Below, piece by piece: positions 1-14,570 of a stretch of DNA of 64,000 bases. The stretch lies in the NCBI GenBank assembly GCA_013397865.1, contig VZTI01004803.1:1469787-1533786 (forward strand), in the 5' to 3' direction. The DNA is from Struthidea cinerea. Its lineage: Eukaryota > Chordata > Aves > Passeriformes > Corcoracidae. A program made the translations under genes and the position numbers. Within the stretch, counting starts at the first letter, position 1; the number at the start of each line of letters is the position of its first letter. Below the pieces are notes generated by a model. It was given only the letters and a program-made list of their open reading frames with translations, ran no database searches and was not told the DNA's origin.

Positions 1-81
1 CCAGGCAAGTAGAACAGGTTACTTGTTCAATCAGCCTTCTGTTATCCATCATAGTAAAAGAATTTAAAGCTTCAGAAAATT

Positions 82-502
82 GACATTGAGGTGTTGGAGC
101 GTGTCCAGGGCAACAAAGCTGATGAAGGATCTGGAACGTGTAAGTCCTATGAGAAGCAGCCAGTGGAGCTGGGATTGTTTAGTCTGGGGAAAAGAAGGCT
201 CAGGAGAGACCTTCTTGCTCACTACCTGAAAGACAGTAGTGGCCAGGGGGTTGGTTTCTTCTCCCCATCAGCTAGTGATAGGATAAGGTGAAATGGCCTC
301 AAGTTGCACCAGGGGAGGTTTTGTTTGGGTATTAGGAAGGAGTGGTTAAGGATTGAAACAGGTCACCATCCCTGGAAGTATTCAAAAAATGAGTAGATGT
401 GGCGCTTCTTGATACGGTTTAATGGTCGTGGGGATACTTGGTCGAAGGTTGGACTTGATCTTGGAGGTCTTTTCCAACCTTGATGATTCTTTGATTTTAT
501 GA
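82..502 (+). mobile_element. CR1 LINE 3' fragment
   Basis: The stretch matches the typical CR1 3' region in order: the 'gagaagcagc...ggagctggg' block, 'aggctcaggagagacctt', the 'aagttgcaccaggggaggtt' block, then 'ccctggaagtattcaaaa', 'ggttggacttgatctt', 'ggtcttttccaacct' and a degenerate terminal 'gattctttgattttatga'. The copy is 5' truncated and non-coding. Internal deletions and substitutions suggest it is old. The order of blocks gives plus orientation, the same as FMN1. Left boundary is approximate. Confidence 0.85.
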
Positions 503-635
503 AAATGCAACACCCCTGACATTGCACAAACTATGTAAAGAGTCACCTTGTCGACACAAGGATCAGCTTGGAACTATAACGTGGGGTGTAAAAATGAGGG
601 AGCCAGGTGCTGCCTGGTATCAGGATCAGTTTGAG

Positions 636-864
636 CACACACTGAAACACAGAAAGGTCTGGCTAAACATCACGAAGCAATTTCTCACTATGAAGGTGAC
701 TGAGAAACTAGCATAGGTTGCCCAGAGAGGATGAGGAGGATGGAGATTCCTGGAAGTCTTCAAAAGCCATTTGGACATGGTCCTGGGCAACCAGCTCCAG
801 GAGTGGTGCAGACCTGATGGCCTCCAGAGGTCCGTTCTAACCTCAGCCGTTCTGTGGTTTGTGA
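636..864 (+). mobile_element. CR1 LINE 3' fragment (second copy)
   Basis: A second CR1 3' end follows the first by about 130 bases. It contains 'aaggtgactgag', 'ataggttgcccagagagg', 'attcctggaagtcttcaaaa', 'gatggcctccagaggtcc', 'taacctcagccgttctgtgg'. It has its own set of 3' terminal blocks, so it is a separate insertion and not a continuation. The 143-codon minus-strand reading frame at 626-1057 is only antisense to this repeat. Confidence 0.8.
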
Positions 865-3800
865 TTGGAAGCTTTTTTTCTGTGTCAGTCTTGAAGGTCC
901 TTAAGGTATGGCAACACTGGAAGTGGGAGGTCCTACAGTTCAGCTGCAACCTGGTATCTCGGCTGGCTCTGAGAGCCACCCTCAGGTGTTCATGTGTCTT
1001 AACTAATACGGCCAAATGAGTTACAGTGATCATGTGAGAATCAGACTGGCTACACACAGAGCCATATCGGGTTCCTTAAACTCTGGCATCATTAATTTTT
1101 AACCTAGACAAATCTCTCAGTGATATGTTGGTATTTCTGGATTTCATGTGTAGTCTATGTGAATGTTTTTTGTGAGTTAAATGGAATTTAAGAATTCAGT
1201 AGTTTATAAAGCCTGACTTATATTTTGTTCCCAGTGTAGTTCCTTCTGTTAGCATGTCATTATCATTTACTTTGCTGTTGTGATTTTTACCACTCTAAGC
1301 AGCATCCCAACACCAGTGCATAATTAAGCTTTATTATTCTGTTGCCAGTATGTTAAGGAACTGATTTTTGGAATTACATGAATGCAATTATTTTTTCTAG
1401 TCAAAATCTTCAGCATTTTAATGATTTTGATTGCCATATGCAGGTTATTTTCTTAAGATGCTAACTATCCATGTAGAATTATACCAAATTATGGTGACTT
1501 CACAAAACGTAGAGAAGAAATGGACGTGAGTTACTTTATATTACACAAAACAATATAATTGTGATGCATTTTTCATTATAATATCTTGTACAGAAAAATA
1601 AACATTTGCTTGAGAATTGAAGTACTTTGCTGGTGTCAGCTTCTATCCAACAGATAGTTTGTTCTAGTTAAAAATAATATAATGGTAAAAAGAACCAAAA
1701 GAAGCTTATGCTGTTGAATGTCAGTTTACATCATAGTAGACAATCTATTAAATCTTACAGTGTATCAGTTTATGATGCACTTGCTTTTATGCAGTAGTAG
1801 CATTTTAAGAAATTAGTTAGGATTATTAATTCTTATAACTTAGTACTTTCTAAGCATATTTTAAGGAATAAGTAAACAGTAAAAGAATTGCTGCTCTCTA
1901 TCTTACCTCTGCTTTAGAAGAAAGCTTAAACAAAACAATCTCTAGAACTTGTTTCAGGGCTTTCAACTAGAAGCAGTGAAAAACATGTGCCAACAATGAC
2001 AGACATTTAATTGTTAAAAAAATGTTTAAACTTCTTATGCTGCGTTAGATTTCATTCATGGGGGTTCTTCCATAATTCTCTAATTGCACAGACATTTGTG
2101 CCAAGATAAAAAAAAACAAGCAACAGAGGGTTGGGAATGGGTAGACATGGTGAAAAATCTGCTGCTGGTGCTAGTGCAGGTCTATGTCAGCATAGGTGAA
2201 TTATGACTCTCTTACCCAAATACCAAAGAATTTTAAGCATTGGGCAATCCTGCATAGAAAGTAGATCTTTTGTTAAGATAGATCTGTATCCTTCTGTTAG
2301 CCAAACTAAGAACTGATTGTTAGGAGCATTTTCAAAGCCTGTTTGCTTCAGTTATCATGTGACCTTAAAGAGCTAACCTTCAAGTCAGGACGTTCATAAG
2401 GTTCATGCCCTGCAAACTGAGTGCTTAAGCAGCTTAGGTGCCAGAAGGGTCACAACTTTTTCTAGGGACCTGAGGCAACTGTTTTAAGTCCTGTTTAGGT
2501 GAATGGATATGCACAGCCTGTACCCAGAGGGAATATCAACCAGTCAAAGGGATTAACAGCAGAAAATCTAAAACTTGGTAGACCTAACCGGTTGTGATTC
2601 CAGCAGAGCGGTCAGGCAATTTTCCCATGCTGGAAAGCTCTAAGTAGAGACTTGTTAGAGGGCAGGGAGAAGTTTAGATACTATAACTAGCTGGAATCAA
2701 CAAGGTTTTTATTTTATATTTTGTAAAATATTGATCCCTTTTCCTTTTGATTTTGTGTATCAATTCAGCTGCTTGCATATAGCTTCACTTGTGTTTGAAA
2801 AAAATAGCTTTACATTAAAAGCTTCCATGTCATGCAGATTTCAGGGTGATGATCAAGTTATCTTTTTTTCCTTTTCTCTTTCCTTCATGTGCTCTGAAGA
2901 GAAAAAGATAAAAAAGAAATTAAAAAAGCACCTAAGCACTGGAATATTTTACTGATCTGGCACTTTGGTCCATGCTTTGATGCTGTAATGCTATTTTGTT
3001 AGTTCTGCTGTTGAATGGATCATACAAACTCCTTAAGTCTTAGAGAACATTGACAGTAAAATTTAAATTCTTTGGACTATTTTCAATCCATGTTTAAATT
3101 AGCATTTAGTTGAGAAAGCAGAAGCCAAGCCAGGAAACTGGAAATAAACTTTTGAAAGCAGATAGAAGTGGGACTTTGATCATCTAAGACTGAACTCCGG
3201 TAGCTTGTTTAGGAGGGCTGTAACTTCTGGGCCAGTGTCTCACAGAAGGCTCCCTTAAGGTCTCTTAAACCCTTACACCAATGTATTGAAAGGGTTTCTC
3301 TTTTTTTATCTGGCCAAATGCAGTCGTGGTACAGGTTGAGGGGAACTATAGTATTCGTGGTCCTAGAGGTGCATTCGGTAAATCCACACCATCTCTAAAC
3401 CTGTGTGATCAATGCCTGGCCTCCTAATTTTTTCACTGCTGATTTTAATTTCTCTGGATTTCAGTTTTGTACTTTCATGCTTTGGATTTTGTTATATTCT
3501 CACTAAATGGCAGAGCTATCCTGTATCTCATTCACAGTATTCCGTACTTAAGATCTGTAATTAATCTTCGTCTGATAGAATGAAGGCAAAGAATTCTTTG
3601 TATCTCACTGTTCGGTACTTTCTGAGGTCTTCATTTGTATTTGTGATTGCTGTTTTATCCAGTTTAACTGTGTATTGTGATTATATGTTTGAAGTTCCAT
3701 TTAAATCACTGTATTTGATGCACGTTATTTTAGAATTCAGGTGGGGGTGTGTGTGCGTGCATGCGCATGTCATAATATCGTCTCAGTTCCACATTTATCT

Positions 3801-4110
3801 GCAAAATTAAGCAAAACTAAAGTTTTCTTTTGTCTGTCATATCTTTTCCCCTGATTGCCCTTCTCAGCATGGAAGACCTCTGCTTTATCCTCTTCTCTCA
3901 GAAACACCATGGAAAATCTGGTCATGTGGTCTTAGAAAAAAATGCTAATTACTCTGTTCAGGTTTTCTTTTCCATCACCAGCGTAAAAGGTCATTTATTT
4001 GAGAGCCTACACCTGCATTCTGGAACCAGTGGTGTTGTATGAAGTATTCTATGCTGAAGATGGCACATTGATTTCTGACTCTAATGGAATGTAATTTTTT
4101 ATTTCTACAG

Positions 4111-4172
4111 AGTACCAAGCTGCCATTCTACATTTAAAGAGGGAACACAAAGAAGAAATTGAAACATTAAAG
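4111..4172 (+). CDS. FMN1: FMN1 exon (coiled-coil segment, residues 1-20)
   Basis: A 62-base exon between 'atttctacag' and 'gtatac'. It carries two bases finishing a codon from the previous exon and then 20 codons reading YQAAILHLKREHKEEIETLK. The peptide is charged and heptad-like, consistent with the coiled coil that precedes FH1 in formin-1. It ends on a codon boundary and the next exon begins on one, so the joined reading stays open. It is too short to be obvious as an open reading frame; I placed it by the splice sites and by continuity with the next exon. Confidence 0.88.
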
Positions 4173-7100
4173 GTATACTTTTGTAATGATTTACTTTCTT
4201 TCCCTGACTAGTGCATTTTACAGATTTAAGTAGTGCAAACATGCTTTCTATCAAATGTTAAGAATTTAATTGTTTCTTTGTGGAAGTTATTTTCAGTTGA
4301 CTGCCAACTCAGCTAAAATTAATCTGGTTAAAATCTATACCTGCACTCATAAATGATGTCAAAAAGCAGTTTTATTTGTTTCCTCTTTGTCGTTTTCTTT
4401 GCTGTTCTTCTCTTAAATTCTTCCCGCTAACTCAGCAGTGCAGTATTTTTGCATTAGCACTGGTGTTTAACTACTTACTCTTTCTCAGTGAAACATACTT
4501 CTGTAGAGCTGTTTTCTGTAATTTTAACAGGAAAATAAGCATGTGTGAGACTTTCTGACGTTTAGTATTGATCACTCTTTATTGATGTCTCCTCTTTTAA
4601 AGTATAAACTTGACCAACTAGTTATCAAAATCAGAAATAACACAGTTTAGTATTAGAACTCACTTTCCCTTGGCTAAGTAAAGTGAAATTCTACAAGAAA
4701 GTGTTTTTATCATAAAAGCAGGAACTTAAATACTTAAATGGCAATATAACTGAATTTGGTGATCACCACTAGTTAAAATTAACAGCATCTTCCTTTTCTC
4801 ACCAGTTATGATATATTCTTAAGGATAGCTGTACTGTGTTCTAATACAGATTCATATGCTAAATCGTCATCAATTACAAAACATGCAGTATTTCCTTTGT
4901 CATCATTAAGGCAAATAAAATGGAGAATAAACAGATTTACTAACACAGGAATTCTGATAATCCAGTACATTGATACATTAACAGTGTCATTAGGCAGATC
5001 ACATGGTATAATGTGAAGTATTGAAATTTACATTATAAAATTTCAATGGGAACATATAATGGGGAAGTAAAATTGTGGCATGATTTAAAGTAATAACTTT
5101 TTGCGTTTTATTCTTTAAAAGTATTACAGAAAAATATTATGGTAGATAGCCCAACTATTGGAAATTCTTAGGTTAAATTTGATTTTGTGCTGCTCACTGA
5201 AGCAACCTACAGACAGGAATTTCTCTGAACCAGCTCTTTAGCAAACTGATCCGAATCCCATATCTGGTGTTTATGAAGAAGGTTTGATTATCATACTTTA
5301 TCTGGAAAAGGTTAGGTGTGAGACCCTTAGTCTTTGTTAATTCCTAAAAGGCTTAGAATAATGTTCAGTTCTGGAAGGTATATATAGGGGAAAGTTTTCA
5401 AAATATTATTTAACTGTCCTCTGAAGATGAAAGTAAGCAACATTATCTAGACTCTCTCCTTTGAAATCTGTATGTAGTGGCTTATAAGTGAGTAATACGT
5501 TTATTCTTTAGCATTAGAATGCACCCTATACTTTTGTACTGTTTCTTTTTGTAAGGTTTTTTTTCCTTGAGTATGTGAACTCAGTTGTATTCCTAATTGT
5601 TTTTTATTCTTCAATATTTGTTATCACTGTGTTAATTTCGTATAAACTTCATACAGATTACCCAGAGTGCAGCCAGGGCTTTACCTATACCACTAGTTTG
5701 TAGGGGTTGGTGAATCTGTGAGACAACGAAGTTGCAGTGAATGTAGCAGTCTTGAAAGATGTACAACAATCACTGGTTAGGGAGGGTGAATGACAGTATT
5801 GTATTTTATTTTGCCGTCTTTATGTTACCACCAAAACTTGAAGCTTTGTTCCTTTTTTTGATGTCACTGGAAATCATTTTATGTCATGTAGTGTGTATGC
5901 TAATTAAGATTACAACATCTATTACACCAAGTCAATTAACTGATGAATCTGTACCATCTCTTACAATCTGCGTAACACATAACTCTTGAAGGGTTAATTA
6001 ATGTATATAATTCAACTGAATCATCCACATGAAGGTAATGTCTAAAAAGGGTAATGCAGTTGCTGTGTTCAAAGGATTTGTTGCATTTGTCACTGAATAT
6101 TTACAAAATACTGAGTAATGTATTTTTAAGACATGAAAAACAGTGTCTCTTCAGTACTGTTAAATGTTTTGCTTTCCCTGCTCTTGCCGCTAGATGTCAG
6201 CTGAGTCTTTCAGAAAAAATTCCCAAAAACGTGTGCACGTTTCATACTTCCTTCTAAACTGAGAGTGTGTGTGTGGTGGTAACATCCTGCCCACTGTTTG
6301 TGTATCTGGCAGTTTTAGTTTTAGGCCAGAAATTATCTTGCACGTTACGGAACGAGAATTGAAGTTGTTCAGTAGATAAGTCATAGCTGTCAACACCTTC
6401 ATAGTATTTGTTCAGCAGAACCAAATCTTGAGTATCTAATAACCAACTAAGTAGATGACAACAACATTAAATCAAAATACTGTAAACGGACTCCTGACTT
6501 CTGAAAGAAAGGAATGTACTTGAAGGCAATATTCTGATTGCAGTGCTTAATATTTAACCCAACGTATAGCTGCACAAGGGTGCAGCATAGTTTTGTTTTC
6601 TCTAAGTTAAGTTGATAAAATGTGTAAAAATTTCAGTTTTTCCCTAATGTCTCCTTGTTCCCTTTAGCACAAAGGTGCCAAATATCCCTTCATCTTTAGT
6701 TACATGGAAGTTTAATACTGCTTTTTGAAGATGGAATGAAAGTCCTAAGATGACCTATAACCTGTACCCTATGCATGGGTATTTTTTTCTGATACAGGTT
6801 GTTAGGCTGCCACCAGCTCACTAGATCTTTTACATATTTCCAAACTGAGAATAATAGTATCTTTAGGTTTTTATATTACATAATAATATTACATAATGCA
6901 TGTAATATAATATAGTGTAAGAAATGTTACTAGGTATTTGATAAAAAATTATAAGCGATAGCTAGATTATAAACTATTCAATAAATATTGTATAATAAAT
7001 TCCTGTTTTTACATCTCTTAAAGTATCTCATGGCAAATTTTAGAAAGAAATACCTGTATAGTTACATCTAACACACTTATAAAGATATTATTGAAACTTA

Positions 7101-10100
7101 AGGAGTAGTGAACAGTAATGCAGTTGGTGCAAAACTACCCGTGATATTACGAAAGAGCAAGCTGGCCTCATTTAGAGAAGAATGTATCATGAGGTGCTCA
7201 TAGTGACCTTTGTGGCCTCCTTGGTAATGTTTGCATTTTTGCTTTTTTGTGAAGGTTCCAAGAGCTGAAATGTAGAAGTGGGTGGAAAGTAATTTCCTTT
7301 TCACAGAAGAGCTTGCTTAACTTTGAAAACAATTTCGTATCATAAATTCAGATTAAAAACCTGTGCCTCAAAGTGCCCCAGAAAACATTGAAATATGTGG
7401 AAGAAAAAGGAATGTGAAAGGAAAAGTCATAGCACCAGTCAAAATTATCTGGTAATTTAAAGATAATTTATTTTTATTTTGTACTGAGACCTCAAAGGCA
7501 TAAAAATATTTAATTTTTATAAAGTAATAAAACTCTATGATCACCATTTCATTGTTTTACAAATCTGTTTTTTCATGTCTCATGCTTCCTCAGTCCTTCC
7601 TTGTCTCTTTGTCTTTTCACCTTCCCATTTGTTTTCCCTCATGGTCAGTATGCTTCCATTTATGAAGGCTTCCATTGCTCTTTAATTATAACATGGGTAT
7701 AACAAAAGGTGCTGCTTCTCCCTGCTATGTTTTGACATTTTTAATTCAGCTGTAGGAGGCAATGGCAAATAGTGTTGAAAGCTCTTGTATGCCAGAATGC
7801 TTATCAAAATACCTCTTTATAGAAGTGGATGATTTCAGTTTTATTTTGGTAATATAAAGTGTCTTTTACTTATATATAAAATTTCATTTCAGCTTCAGCA
7901 CATACATCAGAAATTGGATGTTTTAACACCGAATCAAAATATTTTACAATGTTTTAATTTTTCTAAATATTCTTTTTTATAGGTAGACTGTTACAGCAAA
8001 CTGGAATACTTTTGAGCAGATTAAATTGAAAAAAAATCTGACCTGGATGTTCTTAAGGATTTTTATTACTTCTTTATGTAGAAAAAGAAAATTTTTTTTT
8101 TCGCCTCAGTTTTGTGTGTGCATATGTGAATTCTTGCATGAGATAGGGATATCATGATTTGTCAGCAGTCACTATGTTCTGTAATCTACTATTAATATAT
8201 GGTGGCCAATGATGAATAGTGTTGAAAGCTTTGATATGCCACAGTACTTATAAAACCGAAAACATTTGGATATATGTGGATATATGCTGACTTTTGGTAA
8301 TAAAATTTTGCATCAGGATGCTGAAACTGGTGCTTTTAACTTTCACAAGATGAAATGCATCCATGAGTGGCTGGCTGCTTTGAGTGTTCACTGTTGGATT
8401 TTCATATTCCGACATGCATGTATAGAAGAAAATCTGTATCATGTATGCTTTTCTCTCTGGTGGAGTTACAGCTCAAAGGAGCAGCCAAGGTCAGCAAGGG
8501 TTTATTAGTCAGTCTTTCCTAATGAGCTGTTCAGGCTTTTCAGCATTTCCATGTGGTGAACTGATGAAGGTCTCCCACCTTGTGGTTAATTATTGATACT
8601 AATCTTGCCTAACTTGAAATGTTTCAGTCTTTCGGCTGCTAAATGTATGGTTACACCACTGTGTGTGTACCGTGTGCCTTTATGAATCTTCTTCTTGGTT
8701 ACTTTGTCCTCTTGAAGGAATTCTTGCTGTTCACTGCAGTCTCTCTGCGATGCAAGAGAGGAAAAAAATGTAAAGACTGAAAAAAAGCATAGAATTTATG
8801 AGAAAAAACAAGACTGAAAACTCCTAAGAAATTGTGTTAAAATATCTATTTCAGAACTCCTAAGGCTCCCAGACAATGGCAGCAACATTAAAGTTTGCAT
8901 TTCCTAAAATAGTAAAATCCCAGCAGGAAAAAAATCTTCCTGTACTGAAAAATTTGCATAGCCAATGCTAGAGAAGGTAAAGTAGCAGACTAGGGAACAA
9001 AGGACAGGAGCAATAAAACAGTAACTTTCTACTGCAAGCAGGACTTAATCTCTTTGGAACAACTTGGCAATTGCATCTTCATTCAGAAAGGAAGCTTGGA
9101 ATGATTCTTTATGTTGTATGAAGACACTCCCGAGTTCAGTGCTTAATTATGTTTTAAAAAGTTGCACATTACCATGTCTTCTATTAATTTCGTACTCTAT
9201 AATCAAATTCTTGATGACATTTTAAGCATCTCTGATACTTATATGAAACAAAATTCTTCCCCTTCTTCTCCTCCATTAACTTCCTATTTTTCATATTTTT
9301 GATGCAATGCGTGCTTTTCATCCTTATTTTCCTTTAACAATATGTTTACATTGTGATTATTTTCTTATCAGGTAGCTTGAATATCCCAGAAGATTCTTCT
9401 TTCATTGTGTTGCGGTTTTTTTCAATATGGGCACTTGCCATATTGCCATTCTCTTATTTTCGATGCAATTTCACTGTTAGACTTGAACAGTTTGAGTAGT
9501 TTCATGTCAGCTGCAGAATGCTGTTAATTCCGCACATTGATCCAAGGATTCTCCTGTTTATTTAAGAAGTTAACACAGATCACGTTCCCTATATTGAAAA
9601 CAGTGAAAATCTCTTTAACTCTGTTTCAGCACATGGACATGGCAGCACATCATTAAAATGTGCATAGAGCAGGACAATTTATAGCATTAAAACTTCAGCA
9701 AGACTGAGTTCCTGCTCAAATTTAGACGCATTACAAAACATTCTGCTTAATTAGGGCTAAAATGAAACTATTAAAATTCATGATAACCTGCTGCATTTTT
9801 CATAGTTTGAGAAAATTAATTTATCCCATCACCTTGCCTTGAGTAAATATGTTATGCACTCAGGAGAATAAAGTAGAGCACGTACTTTGAACAGGATGAC
9901 ATTTTATTTTCATAGGTATTGAAGACCTCTGTAACATAGGAAACAGTTGTCTACAAGAGAAATTATTGAAGTGTCATCATGGAATTATAAAATCCACTAA
10001 AAATTAAGTAGTATCAAAGTTACCATTTTGATTTTGAAAACATGTACCCCATGCTTGCTTGCCAAAATTATCTGTGCTTTGAAATTTACTACACCAGATA

Positions 10101-13100
10101 TTGGTTGAAATCTAGCAGTTGTAAAGCATTTTTTCTGAATTAAATACATAATGTTCTTTCAATATAAAATTCTGGCTCTAATATTCCTGGGTTTAGAACA
10201 GGGACAAATATGTCATGGATGAACATTTTGCTGATATAGGGAAAATCTGTCTGTAATTGGAAGTTAAAATTTTTAAATGAAAACTGTTTTTTCTCATGTT
10301 CAGTAAAGACTAGATTTTAGCAGCTTCTGACTTTGCAAATCTAGTGATTATTGATTACATCTTCTGGTGTTGAACAAACTTTCAATTTCCACAAAGCTAC
10401 CAAAGTTGTTATAAAATAACACTGGGTCAAAACTAAGTTCCATGGATCAATGGTTGCCACAAGTTACTCTTCGTTAGGTGGGGATCACCCTTCAAAGGAT
10501 GCTTTCAGAATGAAAATCTGTCTCCTGACCCTCTTATTCGTGGTTAGGCAATGTGAAAGAAAACCCAGTGGAAAGCAAAGCAGACACCAAGAGCTGGACA
10601 TGTATATGGGGATGTGAAAGGTATAATTTTAGGTAACAAATGGGGAGTAGAGATACTAGAACTGGCAGTCCTAGTAGCATGCAGTCTTGAGACACTACAC
10701 TGGCAAGGTGAAGGACGAAAGAGGTAGCCTGGAAATTAGGATAGAAAACAGTAGGAGAAAGATGTGGGTCTGGGCATCACGATACAAGTTTTATTTATAT
10801 GTGGGCAATTTTGTCCAGAATACGTATCCTGAAGTGAGTACAGTCCCTTCAGGATTTAATTTTACTTTTGTTGGTCATTGAGCGATACCGTCCCTTGCTT
10901 ATTAATCAGGATTTTATCTGAATATAAGTAGTTTCATTACAGTTTTCTCTACTGTCATAAATTTTAATTTGTCAGGATGTTTAAGTATAAACTGGACTTT
11001 ACAATATGTGTTAGGATAGGCGTGTAATCTTATTGTTCATAGACTGAGTTGCATATATGTTCAATCACAGTTCATTTTTATCTTTGCAACTATACATTGG
11101 ATCCCAGAATCCCAGAATAGTTTTTTGTAAAAGAAGGTGTATCATGGTTGACTACTTGAGGAAAACTGACTAAAATGGCTTGTGACTCATCTTGCAGGAA
11201 TTTTGTAGTTTGAGCAAGAGTAGAATCTGTTTTTCCAGGTCAGCATTATCATGCCTTTACTATACTAGTGTTGTGTCTCTTTTTGAGGGTCCATGCTTTG
11301 TTCTTATGTACCTTTCAACTTCAGCACACATAATGCAGAAGTCTTAAAAGCTTTCTGCTTTTTCATTATAAAGTTTTTAACTTTTGTGTGGAATATCTCC
11401 CATCATGTTCACTGAATGAGGTATTAGTTCAGTCGAAGAGAAAGTTTTCTGCGTAGCTGCACTACATGGAAACATTGATGGAAGGGGTAAAATTAAGATT
11501 GTTCTGATTGCTCCCTCTTGAGTAATGGACCAAGGCTGGTTTTTCTAAGAGATTTTCGTGTGCAATATTTTTTTCAAATTCTGTAATGGGAATGCCTAGA
11601 GTAGTACGGTGATGTCTTTTACAGAAATACAGGGTCATTTCCATAACTGATGTTATACTTCTGTTTATCCATGTAGAATTTCTTTTTGTTGTTTTGATTG
11701 CACGTGAGAACATTCCTTATTTTGGTGGAGAGGCTAATCATCTCTAAAAATTCTGACAACTTTTAGACAAAAACTATGTTCATTATGAAGAGCAAAAATT
11801 GTCAGTTTCTATAAGTGTAGATTTACTTTTTTTTATTCTCATGGCACTATTTGGCTGAATATTTCCTGTTGAGAAGTAGTATTCATTGCTACTCGTTATC
11901 CTTCTGTAGATACGTAACTTTATCTTTGGTTACTGTTTTCCATGTGCTTTACTAATAATGGTTTTTGCTTCAACTTTTACTTAAACCAAATAATTGGTTG
12001 CAACTTAGCAACATATATCATTGCTTTCCTCTATAGTTACAAAGCTTTGTTATAATGGCTTATTTTGTAGCCTGGTTGCCAAAGAAATTAGTTCTTTATA
12101 CGGTGAAACAATGTTGACAGTAAACTCTCCTTTCCATCCCTCCCCAAAAGAAAAGGAAGAAAAGAGAAGAAAAACAAGGTTGCATTACAATTCTGGCAAC
12201 ATCAGCCACACTAATAAAATCAAATTCAATGTTGGTTTACGACTTTGAATTTATGTGACTGCACAAGATCAAAGGATTTGTATCCCACTGGACTGCAAGG
12301 TCTATAGTTCATGGCAAAAAACCTCATCAAAAAGAACATTTTAGTAGTAGGGCTTTTCATTTTAATCAGCCACAGTAATAAAAAAGCTGTTAGGTGTCCA
12401 AAAACATTCTCCCAAGATCAGAGACAACTTGCTCTCTACTACAATCAGTTTTCTTATTGGATCCATACTGCCTCTGTATTTTTTGTCACTGAAACTTCAT
12501 CTTCAACTTGTTTTCAGCCATTTTTTGCATTGTTTTCACATTTTACATACCAAGTTTAAAATATGCCATATGTGTCAGTAAAAATAATTCATGTAATTTC
12601 CCTGGAAATTGAAAAATGCTGTAATTTTTCTCATGTAAATTATCATCAAAACAAATTATTAGTATAGAATTTTAATTATCTGTATACATTTCTACATACT
12701 GTATTTTAAAGTATTTTATTAGCAATATTTGGGGTTTTTTTTCTCCTTGCATATAATCTGAACTCCACCACAGAGAATAGGTATTAATATTTTTGTATCT
12801 ATACACACACAGTAACAGAGGCTGTCCTAAAACTGAGGCAGCAGCTGCAACTGAGAAGCAGAGTAGAATGGTAAACTACAAAGTTTGGGATAGGAAAGGA
12901 ATGTTTGTATTTTGCATGTTAACTGTTCATGGTCCTAGTTCAACAAAAGTTTGAAATTAATTTTTAGCTTATGGTGTGGTTTCATTGTTTTATTAGCTTT
13001 GCCTCAGAGAAGTTACTTGCAGTATATCATTTACATTTGTTGGTGTGTTGCATGCTGAATCACCTCATTCCATTCTGCAGAATTTAAATGTTTAGCAGAG

Positions 13101-14432
13101 GTTAACAATAGTTAGAGATTTTGCCAGTTAAATTGTCCACAAAATTACCAGTTTTCCTAGAAATTTATAGGTTGGTCTCAATTTAACTGGATACCCATTT
13201 TTTACATATTATGTAGGATTTATTTTCCCTAGCATAATCTATCTTACATTTAGGAAGAACCAACACATGGTCACTTTCTACAAGGATTGCTCCCTTTTGC
13301 ATGGCATGACAGGTAGCTGCTGTGTACTTCTTTTTGGGAGATACTAGTGGATGTATTAATAACCTGAAATTTACCCCTTTAAGCATATGTCGTTAACAGT
13401 AGGCTTTTAAAAGTGCTATTTAGTCTAGGTTTTTAGAGCTTTTTTTTATCATTTGTCTCAGGGAATGATACTGTTTAGCAAACGTGATGTGGTAAGAAGT
13501 TAGTGAATCCAAGGCATTAATAATCTTCTGTTTGATATAAATCAGATACAAGAAGAATATAGATTCCAGTGAAATTTCTCTGTAGGCACAGAGATTCCAC
13601 AGTAGAGTACATGACTTACTGGACGATGAAGTGGACATAACAGGATCCATAAATGTGAAGTGTGCTGTGGTGTCCAATGGACATAATTAGAGAGATTTTT
13701 CCATATACTTGGATTCATAATTTTTGCAGGATCTTAAAAGATTATCAAGAAATTTCAAGGGCACATCAAGGGTTGTATCTGATTATTTCATTATTTCATT
13801 AAAAGTTATGGAGAAGTTATTTACCCTTTTTAAGTGGGTTGATCTGAGTAAAGTGACATGTATGTAGGACCGCTGTAGAAAAAGAACTAGAGATTAGCTG
13901 TTGTGAGCTGTGTATTGCATAACAAAATCCTCCAAGTGAATTAATTTGTGTAATCTGAAATGATTCTATAGTAGTTCTTAACTGGGAAAGGACTGAAGGA
14001 AGGATATGTGTATGGGCAGGAAGCAATACCTAGGTGAATGCTATTTGACAGAAACATTTACAGACCAGACACAAGGCAATCAAGATGATGAAAGCAAACT
14101 TTAAGGCAACCTGGAGATCACTCTATGAGGAGCATGGAAAAGAGCACAGAATATTAAGAGATAGTGGAAGGTCCACAAAGAGCTGCAAGAGAAGATGCTG
14201 GAGCTTAAAAGAGTATAGGACTGTGTGCAGCCCATTATGCAAGGGGCAGTTGTATCTTGTACAGAATAGTCTCTTAAAATACATGGTCCTGGTCAGAAAA
14301 CATCTGCAGCGTCCTTGTCTCATAGATCTGCTTTGCATGGCTGTTCATACTCTTCTGATAATGATAAAAAGGGAGGTGTGTTTGTTACCTTATACTTAGG
14401 TGGTCACTGAAAGCTTATCACTAGCAAGAAAG

Positions 14433-14570
14433 AATCAGAATCACGGAGTCATAAAATAACCTGAGTTGTAGGGACCCTTGAGGGTCATCAAGTCCAACTG
14501 CTGGCCCTGCCTAGGACACCCAAGGATCACTCCCTGTGCCTGATTCAATTCCTGTTCCCAGTGTATTCTA
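14433..14570 (-). mobile_element. CR1 LINE 3' fragment, reverse orientation
   Basis: The plus strand reads 'agaatcacggagtcataaaa', then 'gggacccttgagggtcatca', 'agtccaactgctggccctgc' and 'ctaggacacccaaggatcac'. This is the reverse complement of a CR1 3' terminus, so the element lies on the minus strand. It is short and truncated at its 5' side; that boundary, on the right, is approximate and similarity fades after about 14570. Confidence 0.82.

Larger units (their letters stand above)
1..4110 (+). other. FMN1: Upstream intron of FMN1 (3' part)
   Basis: This is intron sequence leading to the acceptor at 4110. The first visible exon begins two bases into a codon, so the preceding exon lies to the left of the window and ends one base into a codon. 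The stretch holds two plus-strand CR1 3' fragments (82-502 and 636-864). The remainder, about 865-4110, is AT-rich unique sequence in which I see no exon, RNA gene or further repeat. Confidence 0.7.

Noticed and set aside
626..1057. 143-codon minus-strand frame
   Set aside because: Largely antisense to a CR1 fragment; no protein family features.
3830..4042. Extra upstream FMN1 exon beginning after 'cccttctcag' near 3866
   Set aside because: The pyrimidine tract is good, but the following frame shows no formin-like sequence and no donor that would match the phase required by the exon at 4111.
14085..14399. 104-codon plus-strand open frame
   Set aside because: No recognisable motif and a competing frame on the other strand over the same bases; no sign of selection visible.
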